A DNA stretch of 5,294 nucleotides from Candidatus Acidiferrales bacterium (GTDB lineage: Bacteria; Acidobacteriota; Terriglobia; Acidiferrales; UBA7541): NCBI GenBank assembly GCA_955651735.1, contig CATPAM010000126.1, positions 1-5,294 of the forward strand, in the 5' to 3' direction. The notes beneath the pieces were generated by a model, which made no database searches, was not told where the DNA came from, and saw only the letters and a program-made list of their open reading frames with translations. Shown in pieces: positions 1 to 5,294 of this stretch. How positions within the stretch are numbered: the stretch's first letter is position 1; every line of letters starts with the position of its first letter. A program made the translations under genes and the position numbers.

Positions 1-579
<579 letters not shown>

Positions 580-673
580 GAGCTGCCAGACTCAACACAG
601 AGGACGCGCAGCTCAGAGCACCGAGGTCACCGATACGAAGAGACGCGCACGCCCCCCTTTTTGTTTTCAGCAG

Positions 674-1759
674 CTAGAAGCCGAACAGTTTTCCCGCTCC
701 GGCTACCAACGCTAATGTGAAGACGGCGATGACCACTTCGCCGATCGCGCCAACCGCGAACGGACGCAAACCCTGCTTGCGCATTTCGCGGAAATTGGTG
801 CGCAGGCCGACGCCCGCAAAGGTCAGGAGAAACGCCCAGCGCGAGAGATTCGCCAGCGCCGTGGTCTGCTCCTTCGTGAAGAAATGGTACGTCGCGAGAA
901 TGGAAATCAGCAGGAAGCCAAGAACGAACTTCGGGAATTTTTGCCAGAGGAAGGCCGCTTTGTTCCCCACCGTCTTGGCTTGACCGCGGCTGGCCCAATA
1001 AATCGCATACGCGAGCACTACGAATCCAATCATCGCGTTGCGAGTGGTTTTTGCTAGCACGGCCAGCTTGCCGGCGGCGTCGGAGTACAGCGCGCCGGCA
1101 GCAGTGGCTTCGGCGGTGTTGTCGACCGCGAGCCCAGCCCAAAGGCCGTAGGCGTGATCGCTGAGGTGCAGCGCGTGCCCAATCAATGGAAATGTGAACA
1201 GCGAGAGAGCGCCGAGGGCGAGGATGGCAGCAATGGCGAAGGAAGAGTCTTCGTCATCGGCTTCGATGGCGCCCTGCGTGGCGATAATTGCGCTGACGCC
1301 GCAGACCGCAGACCCGACCGCGAGCAACGAAGTGAGTTTGGGACGCAAACCGAAAGCACGCCCGAGGAGGGTCATGAAGGCAATGGCCACAGCTATTTCA
1401 ATGGCTACGAGCGCAAGGCTGACCCCGCCAAGCTTCAACACGTCACCCAGAAGAAACCGCGAGCCGAGCAGCACGATCCCAGCCTTCAGCCAGAATTCGT
1501 AGGTGGCCACACCGGAGCGGAAGATCTGCGGCACACCGACCGTATTTGAAATCGCCAGGCCGATGAGAATGGCCCACAGCACGTACTCTATGTTTGGGAA
1601 TGTCCAATGATGAGCTTTCGCGTAAGTCCCCACGTTGCGCTCGAGTAGCTTGCCGGCATAGCCGACAGCCGCGAGCAGCAGCACGCCCGGGACCACGCGT
1701 AGAAGTTGCAGAGCAGGCTGCGCCGGCCTTGCTTGAGGTAGTGCGATTGCGTCCGCCAT
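674..1759 (-). CDS. YeiH-type putative sulfate/sulfite exporter (UPF0324 family)
   Basis: This is a 361-residue polytopic inner-membrane protein of the YeiH / Cons_hypoth698 family, called putative sulfate exporters. The length matches the family (about 340-360). Family landmarks include LWAILIGLAISNT (61-73), FWLKAGIVLLGSRFLLGD (89-106), VGSAVCGVSAIIATQGAI (148-165), DEDSSFAIAAI (169-179), GLWAGLAVDNTAEATAAG (205-222) and GVGLRTNFREMRKQGLRPF (316-334). About nine or ten hydrophobic segments alternate through the protein. The start at 1759 is chosen because GAGAGG (1766-1771 on the minus strand) sits 6 nt upstream and the N-terminus is compact. The gene is last in the minus-strand cluster, 54 bp after the small membrane-protein gene. 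Placement behind a siroheme-dependent reductase supports a role in exporting sulfur oxyanions. That substrate is inferred: family naming rests mainly on association with sulfur-compound genes, and transport has not been shown by this sequence. Confidence 0.93.
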   Translation of the reverse strand: MADAIALPQARPAQPALQLLRVVPGVLLLAAVGYAGKLLERNVGTYAKAHHWTFPNIEYVLWAILIGLAISNTVGVPQIFRSGVATYEFWLKAGIVLLGSRFLLGDVLKLGGVSLALVAIEIAVAIAFMTLLGRAFGLRPKLTSLLAVGSAVCGVSAIIATQGAIEADDEDSSFAIAAILALGALSLFTFPLIGHALHLSDHAYGLWAGLAVDNTAEATAAGALYSDAAGKLAVLAKTTRNAMIGFVVLAYAIYWASRGQAKTVGNKAAFLWQKFPKFVLGFLLISILATYHFFTKEQTTALANLSRWAFLLTFAGVGLRTNFREMRKQGLRPFAVGAIGEVVIAVFTLALVAGAGKLFGF

Positions 1760-1765
1760 TGTTTT

Positions 1766-1771
1766 CCTCTC
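1766..1771 (-). promoter_or_regulatory. Ribosome binding site of the exporter gene
   Basis: The minus-strand sequence GAGAGG lies 6 nt upstream of the ATG at 1759. It supports this start over any position further upstream in the 54-bp gap. Confidence 0.7.
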
Positions 1772-1813
1772 GGAGTGAAATCTTGGATAAGGTTCCCTTG
1801 GAATCCGGGCGGC

Positions 1814-1945
1814 CTACCAGGGCACGCGCGTGAATACGCCGGCCCGGATCAGCAAGGCCGCGAGAAGCGCCGCCACAACTGCCCAACTGTCCAGCGATAA
1901 CAACCAGGTCTTTCGCGAATTCAGAGATACTGCGTTGGTGCTCAT
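1814..1945 (-). CDS. Small single-span membrane protein (43 aa) preceding the exporter
   Basis: This is a 43-residue open reading frame from ATG (1943-1945) to TAG (1814-1816). I do not recognise it as a named protein. It has a polar N-terminus with Arg11 and Lys12, then a hydrophobic segment that includes WAVVAALLAALLIRAGVF (21-38) with Arg34 embedded near its end. The C-terminus is TRVPW. One transmembrane helix is predicted, with the N-terminus probably cytoplasmic by the positive-inside rule. Evidence for expression is good: AAGGAGAG lies 4 nt upstream of the ATG, the gene starts 22 bp after the cobA stop, and it fills the gap before the exporter gene. The segment resembles in style the first hydrophobic segment (DxWAV... 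VP) that I recall from the N-termini of longer YeiH-family proteins. It might therefore be a detached N-terminal helix or an accessory subunit of the exporter; that is inference. A longer plus-strand frame across the same bases has no comparable support. Confidence 0.72.
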   Translation of the reverse strand: MSTNAVSLNSRKTWLLSLDSWAVVAALLAALLIRAGVFTRVPW

Positions 1946-1949
1946 GGTT

Positions 1950-1957
1950 CTCTCCTT
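1950..1957 (-). promoter_or_regulatory. Strong ribosome binding site of the small membrane-protein gene
   Basis: The minus-strand sequence AAGGAGAG is a near-consensus Shine-Dalgarno site ending 4 nt before the ATG at 1945. It is the best such site in the cluster and is the main argument that the 43-codon frame is translated. Confidence 0.75.
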
Positions 1958-1967
1958 GATTGGTCCT

Positions 1968-2744
1968 TCAACTTACGGCAGAGGGCGACACGGAACGACC
2001 GTCCGGATCACCCCGCCAAAACGCCTTGCTGATTTCTTGAACTTTCCGTGAAGCGACGCGTCCAACTATCATCAATGCCGGCGCGGGCAGCTCTTCCTCG
2101 TGGGCCAACTGCGCAACACTGGTCCATCGAATCTGTTGTCCGGCGCCCGTGGCATTCGACACGATGACGCACGGCAGGTCGTCCGGCAGGCCGCCTTCGA
2201 GCAAGCGATGCGCCACTTCCGCATAGTCTGGTCCGGGCATGTACAGCGCAAGGGTCGTGGTGCTGGTGATGGCGCTAAAATCCATCGGTGCGCCTTCCGT
2301 GCCGCGCGAAAATGTGCTGATCACGACTTGCGAGGCAGCGCGGCGGTCCGTGAGCGAAATTCCCGCGGCGGCCGCAGCGCCCAGCGCGGCGGTGATCCCC
2401 GGCACGACTTCAAAATCCACACCGGCATTACGCAGCGCCTCGATTTCCTCTCCCGCGCGGCCGAAGATGAGCGGGTCGCCTCCCTTTAGTCGAATCACAA
2501 CGTCATGCTTCGCGGTCGCGGACACCAGCAATGAATTGATTTCGTCTTGCGTAAGCAGCTTTCGCCCGCAGCGCTTGCCTACATCGATTGCTTCCGCTTC
2601 GCGTCCGATAAGCTGCAGAATTCCCCTGCCAACGAGCGAGTCGTGAAACACGATGCTGGCGCGCGCAAGCAGCCGCGCCGCTCTCACGGTGAGGAGCTCC
2701 GGGTCTCCCGGACCTGCGCCGACCAAGTGCACCTTGCCCATCAT
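1968..2744 (-). CDS. cobA: Uroporphyrinogen-III C-methyltransferase (SUMT)
   Basis: This 258-residue cytoplasmic enzyme transfers two methyl groups from S-adenosylmethionine to C2 and C7 of uroporphyrinogen III, giving precorrin-2, the branch point to siroheme and cobalamin. Length and motifs match stand-alone SUMT. They are the N-terminal VHLVGAGPGDPELLT (5-19), FHDSLVG (33-39), the SAM-binding RLKGGDPLIFGRAGEE (85-100), VPGITAALGAAAAAGISLTDR (114-134) and C-terminal APALMIVGRV (221-230). One deviation is TFS at 144-146, where the SUMTs I can recall have TGH. The start at 2744 overlaps the stop of the preceding gene as ATGA, indicating translational coupling. A second ATG follows immediately and either could be used. 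No HemD domain is fused. Siroheme is the likely end product because the neighbours are a CysG-N type enzyme and a siroheme reductase, with no cobalamin-specific genes in view. Confidence 0.95.
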   Translation of the reverse strand: MMGKVHLVGAGPGDPELLTVRAARLLARASIVFHDSLVGRGILQLIGREAEAIDVGKRCGRKLLTQDEINSLLVSATAKHDVVIRLKGGDPLIFGRAGEEIEALRNAGVDFEVVPGITAALGAAAAAGISLTDRRAASQVVISTFSRGTEGAPMDFSAITSTTTLALYMPGPDYAEVAHRLLEGGLPDDLPCVIVSNATGAGQQIRWTSVAQLAHEEELPAPALMIVGRVASRKVQEISKAFWRGDPDGRSVSPSAVS

Positions 2745-3358
2745 GCCGCTCCCCGCGTCGCGCGCTGCCGTCGCGCTTCCTGAAGAAAACGCTCGAACAT
2801 CGGCTGGCTCGCAAGATGGTGCAGCAGAACTTTCTTGGAATCCGCGCTGCCATCGCCAGCGCGCAGCAGTTCACGGGCGGCGCCTAGCCACTCGAGCCAT
2901 AACTCGTACTCTGGACCGAATTGCTTCTCGAGCTGGAGTCGCAACCGCTGCGCGAGCGCGGGGCTCTTGCCGTTCGTAGAAATAGCAACTTGCAGGTCGC
3001 CGCGCTGCACGACCGAGCCATAGTAAAAATGGCAGTGCTCAATGTCATCCACGGCGTTGCACAGAATGCCCCGCGCGTCAGCCTCGCTAAAAACAGCTTC
3101 GTTAATGCCAGGCGCGGAAGTGGCGGCAATCACCAGATATGCGCCGTCGAGCTCCGCCGGGGCAAACGTCTTCGCTCGCCATTCCAGTTTCCCATGTGCG
3201 ATCCATTGCGCGATGGCCGGTGTCACCTGCGGCGCGACAACGCGAACGCGAGCCTCGGCCGCGAAGAGGCCATCAATCTTCCCTTCCGCGACGGCGCCTC
3301 CGCCGACGACCACAACCAGGCGATCCCGAAGCTTCACGAAAATGGGCAGCAAGCTCAT
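2741..3358 (-). CDS. Precorrin-2 dehydrogenase / siroheme synthase N-terminal type (CysG-N, Met8p-like)
   Basis: This 205-residue protein is predicted to oxidise precorrin-2 to sirohydrochlorin with NAD+. In bifunctional members (Met8p, the CysG N-terminal half) the same domain inserts Fe2+ to give siroheme. Domain order is an NAD-binding Rossmann start, LVVVVGGGAVAEGK (14-27), then YLVIAATS (74-81), NAVDD (101-105) with the conserved acidic residue used in both activities in CysG/Met8p, and ISTNGKSPALAQRL (126-139). A helical C-terminal region of about 60 residues follows. The frame is open upstream to an ATG at 3442, but that 28-residue extension lies wholly within the coding end of the reductase gene. 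I choose ATG 3358 because it gives the standard MSLLPIFVKL opening, lies 1 nt after the upstream stop, and has GAAGG 5 nt upstream. The C-terminal SUMT domain of full CysG is absent and is encoded by the next gene. Whether it also acts as ferrochelatase cannot be read here; no separate SirB/CbiX gene is in the window. Confidence 0.92.
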   Translation of the reverse strand: MSLLPIFVKLRDRLVVVVGGGAVAEGKIDGLFAAEARVRVVAPQVTPAIAQWIAHGKLEWRAKTFAPAELDGAYLVIAATSAPGINEAVFSEADARGILCNAVDDIEHCHFYYGSVVQRGDLQVAISTNGKSPALAQRLRLQLEKQFGPEYELWLEWLGAARELLRAGDGSADSKKVLLHHLASQPMFERFLQEARRQRATRGAA

Positions 3359-3359
3359 G

Positions 3360-5060
3360 CTAGCCTTCGACTCCCATCGGCACCGGGCCGGCCGCGGCGT
3401 CGCGTTCCACAGAAGCGACGAGTTCTCCAGCCAGCCATCCACGAATCTGCTCGTTCGAATGGCGCGCGAAAAAGCGGCGAAGATTTTCGCCAGGCTCGCG
3501 CCGCTCGTTGAATTCGCTCAGCAGTCGTTCGATGGCCTCCGGCACTTCCGACGCTGCGCAGCGATAACCGACGGGCCGCGCAATCGACGCGAACTCCCCC
3601 ACGCTGCCACCGACGCAGAAGTAATAAGCGTCGACCATCCGGCCATCGACCTTCAATTTTTTGCCCTCGATGCCGATGTCCGCGATCCAGTGTTGCCCGC
3701 AGCTATTCGGGCATCCGGTGATGTGCAATTTGAGCTGCTCCTGGAACCCTGGCAGTCGCTGATCGAGCTCTTCCGTAAGCCAACGCGCGAAACTCTTTGT
3801 TTCTGTGAGCGCCAGCTTGCAAAATTCTGAACCGGTGCAAGCAACGGTCCCACGCGCGAAAGCGGAATCGCGCACCTGCAAGCATACCGCGGTCAACTCG
3901 CCGGCGACCCGCGTCGCATGCTCATTGGGAACATTCACGATGAGCAGGTTCTGCATGATGGTGTTGCGGAGATGCCCATCGGCGTACCGGTCGGAGAGAT
4001 TCGCAGCGGTGCGCAACTGCTCCGGCGTTATGCGCCCGCGCAGCACGTTCGCGCCAACATACGAAAGCCCCTGCTGCTTCTGAGCGTGAATGCCAATGTG
4101 ATCGCGGTGAATGTCCGAGGGAACCTCTTCCGGTTCGGCGGTGTCGAGCGCAAAACCCAGCCGATCTTGCAGTGCACCCAGGAAGGAATCCGCCGTCCAG
4201 CCATGGTGCAAGAAAAGAAATTTCAGCCGGGCGCGCTCGCGGTTTTGGCGGAGCACTTCCGATTCACGAAAGAGCTCCGCTACGCCGCGTAGAACGGGGA
4301 CAGCCTGCTCCCACCGCACGAATGCGTTCAAGCGAACGCCGAGGTGCGGATCGGTGGAAAGACCCCCAGCCACGCGCAGCGAGAATCCGACCTCATCCCC
4401 GTGCGAGCGCTTCCGCGTGACCGCAGTAAGTCCGACATCATTGATCTCCGGATACGTGCACCACGAACGGCAGCCGGTGATTGAAACCTTGAACTTGCGC
4501 GGCAGATTGTAGAACTCGGAATTGCCGCCAAGCTGCCCGTTCACCTCCAAAGCCAATGGCGAAGCATCGCAGTACTGGTGCGCGTCAAAACCCGCCACAG
4601 GGCACCCCGTAATATTCCGCGCGACGTCGCCGCAAGCGCCGGTGGTCGTCAACCCCACGCGCCACAACGCCTCGAGCACTTCCGGCAGCGATTCAATCGT
4701 CACCCAGTGCAACTGCACGTTTTGCCGCACGGTGATGTCCGCAACGCCGCGAGCGTGGCGCTCGGCGAGGTCGGCGATGGTGCGCGCCTGCTGACTGCTC
4801 AGGAGGCCGTTGGGAATTCGGATGCGCACCATAAAGAACGGCGTCGCTTTGCCTTCGCCATTCTTGCCGCCGACCACGCCAGCGCCGTCGCCCTGCGTGT
4901 AGACGCCCCACGAACGAAAATACGTGCCCAGCCATTCCGGTGGAATGGAAGCATGACCCTGCCGCGCAAATGCCCGGATCTCGTCGAAGTGCTCCCAAGC
5001 ATTCTTCTCGCGTTTCAAACGCTCCACGCGTTGGGCTTTGGTTTCCTTGATTTCGCTCAT
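3360..5060 (-). CDS. Siroheme/[4Fe-4S] sulfite (or nitrite) reductase, ferredoxin type
   Basis: This 566-residue protein reduces sulfite to sulfide or nitrite to ammonia by six electrons, with siroheme bridged to a [4Fe-4S] cluster. It has the usual duplicated layout. A ferredoxin-like half contains VRIRIPNG (78-85), ITVRQNVQLHW (109-119) and GACGDVARNITGCP (141-154). A siroheme half starts around YNLPRKFKVSITGC (184-197). A second ferredoxin-like repeat (LSYVGANVLRGRI, 332-344) follows, then cluster ligands Cys408, Cys414, Cys450 and Cys454 in ACTGSEFC and TGCPNSC. The length is close to mycobacterial SirA/NirA. There is no flavin or NADPH domain, so ferredoxin is the likely donor, and it is cytoplasmic (no signal peptide). 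Lys189-Phe-Lys191 matches the Lys-x-Lys pair of sulfite reductases; plant and cyanobacterial nitrite reductases have Lys-x-Asn. Tyr54 and Cys143 align with the cross-linked pair of SirA. I favour assimilatory sulfite reduction, but nitrite is not excluded. It is the first gene of the cluster, and its own ribosome binding site is weak. Confidence 0.93.
   Translation of the reverse strand: MSEIKETKAQRVERLKREKNAWEHFDEIRAFARQGHASIPPEWLGTYFRSWGVYTQGDGAGVVGGKNGEGKATPFFMVRIRIPNGLLSSQQARTIADLAERHARGVADITVRQNVQLHWVTIESLPEVLEALWRVGLTTTGACGDVARNITGCPVAGFDAHQYCDASPLALEVNGQLGGNSEFYNLPRKFKVSITGCRSWCTYPEINDVGLTAVTRKRSHGDEVGFSLRVAGGLSTDPHLGVRLNAFVRWEQAVPVLRGVAELFRESEVLRQNRERARLKFLFLHHGWTADSFLGALQDRLGFALDTAEPEEVPSDIHRDHIGIHAQKQQGLSYVGANVLRGRITPEQLRTAANLSDRYADGHLRNTIMQNLLIVNVPNEHATRVAGELTAVCLQVRDSAFARGTVACTGSEFCKLALTETKSFARWLTEELDQRLPGFQEQLKLHITGCPNSCGQHWIADIGIEGKKLKVDGRMVDAYYFCVGGSVGEFASIARPVGYRCAASEVPEAIERLLSEFNERREPGENLRRFFARHSNEQIRGWLAGELVASVERDAAAGPVPMGVEG
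3364..3368 (-). promoter_or_regulatory. Ribosome binding site deciding the precorrin-2 dehydrogenase start
   Basis: The minus-strand GAAGG is 5 nt upstream of ATG 3358 and lies inside the last codons of the reductase gene. It favours the short form over the longer frame starting at 3442 and suggests coupled translation. Confidence 0.55.
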
Positions 5061-5120
5061 GTGTACTCTGAACTTGCCGGGCTAAAGCGCGGCACCTACA
5101 AGCCTGATTTTGATGCCCCA

Positions 5121-5162
5121 AAAACAAAAAACCCACGTTAGCCTGAACTCTGGCAACGTGGG
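5121..5162 (-). terminator. Rho-independent terminator on the minus strand
   Basis: Read on the minus strand, CCCACGTT plus GCC pairs with GGC plus AACGTGGG. The 11-bp stem has one bulged T and an 8-nt loop. A run of six T, a G and five more T follow directly. This is a textbook intrinsic terminator. It ends a transcript coming from beyond the right edge and so separates it from the reductase operon, whose ATG lies about 60 nt further on. The operon promoter should then lie between about 5061 and 5120, or overlap the hairpin. An attenuator role for the same hairpin cannot be excluded. Confidence 0.85.
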
Positions 5163-5176
5163 CTCGGAACTTGCGC

Positions 5177-5287
5177 TTACTTTGCGTCTAAGTCCGGAAA
5201 CTCCTCTGGCCAGAGATGGGCGCCTTGCGACACGCAGCGTTGCACGCGCAAGAACAACAGATCGTCTGGCAGCAGATACTCATCAGA
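5177..5287 (-). other. Short open stretch of 36 codons ending just before the terminator; 3' end of an unknown gene or remnant
   Basis: A minus-strand frame ends in TAA (5177-5179), 14 nt before the terminator stem. Its protein-like text includes DEYLLPDDLLFLRVQRC (2-18) and HLWPEEFPDLDAK (24-36). I do not recognise it. The same frame is closed upstream by TAA at 5288-5290, 4 nt inside the window edge, and between the two stops there is no ATG, only TTG, CTG or GTG codons. It could be a tiny gene with an alternative start, the end of a frameshifted gene, or chance. The adjacent terminator shows that some minus-strand transcript does end here. Confidence 0.35.
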
Positions 5288-5294
5288 TTAGAGA

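Noticed and set aside
580..673. Possible terminator between the converging genes (7-bp inverted repeat GAGCTGC/GCAGCTC at 580-614 and a C6T5 run near 652-664)
   Set aside because: The inverted repeat has a 21-nt loop and no following T-run, and the C/T run has no hairpin directly before it. I cannot support an intrinsic terminator.
1787..1807. Imperfect palindrome between the small gene and the exporter
   Set aside because: Only a 4-bp core stem with a bulged outer stem and no T-run; too weak to call an operator or terminator.
1443..1886. Minus-strand 147-codon frame across the exporter 5' end and the small gene
   Set aside because: It is out of frame with both supported genes and its translation is Arg/Gly-rich without motifs.
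1830..2051. Plus-strand 73-codon frame over the small membrane-protein gene
   Set aside because: The minus-strand frame has a strong ribosome binding site, fits the operon spacing and encodes a coherent membrane helix; the plus-strand frame has none of these and runs into the cobA 3' end.
3359..3442. 28-residue N-terminal extension of the precorrin-2 dehydrogenase from ATG 3442
   Set aside because: It lies entirely within the coding end of the reductase gene in another frame, and the family normally begins close to LLPIFVKL; ATG 3358 has its own ribosome binding site.
3042..3830. A 262-codon open frame on the plus strand across the reductase/dehydrogenase junction
   Set aside because: It lies antisense to two genes with clear family motifs, its translation is rich in Arg, Ser and Ala without any motif, and it has no good ribosome binding site. 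It is a high-GC shadow.
5061..5120. Sigma-70 type promoter for the operon
   Set aside because: I tried TTG-containing hexamers near the T-run as -35, but no convincing -10 follows at 16-18 nt.

Overview
The window holds a five-gene minus-strand cluster for sulfite (or nitrite) reduction and siroheme synthesis, convergent with the 3' part of a malate dehydrogenase gene on the plus strand. Base composition is moderately GC-rich. The short intergenic gaps and protein styles fit a free-living bacterium. Acidobacteriota is my best guess from the look of the proteins, but nothing here fixes the taxon. I see no mobile element, CRISPR array, tRNA or rRNA.

Layout from left to right: (1) 1-579 (+), the C-terminal ~192 codons of an LDH-like malate dehydrogenase, cut by the left window edge. 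(2) 580-673, a 94-bp convergent gap with no convincing terminator. (3) 674-1759 (-), a YeiH-type putative sulfate/sulfite exporter. (4) 1814-1945 (-), a 43-residue single-span membrane protein with a strong ribosome binding site; it is easily missed by gene callers. (5) 1968-2744 (-), uroporphyrinogen-III C-methyltransferase. (6) 2741-3358 (-), precorrin-2 dehydrogenase / siroheme synthase N-terminal type. (7) 3360-5060 (-), a siroheme/[4Fe-4S] sulfite or nitrite reductase. (8) 5121-5162, an intrinsic terminator reading on the minus strand, which ends a different upstream transcript. (9) 5177-5287 (-), a short open stretch of unclear status just before that terminator.

Transcription of the cluster runs from right to left. 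The first two genes are 1 nt apart, the second and third overlap by ATGA, and the remaining gaps are 22 and 54 bp, so a single operon is likely. Functionally, CobA makes precorrin-2 from uroporphyrinogen III. The CysG-N type enzyme oxidises it to sirohydrochlorin and may insert iron. The siroheme produced is the prosthetic group of the reductase. Active-site residues (Lys-Phe-Lys rather than Lys-x-Asn) favour sulfite as its substrate. The YeiH-type transporter then fits as an outlet for excess sulfur oxyanion, possibly together with the 43-residue membrane protein encoded just before it.

The system is mostly of known type. The most novel items are the small membrane protein next to the exporter and the active-site composition of the reductase.
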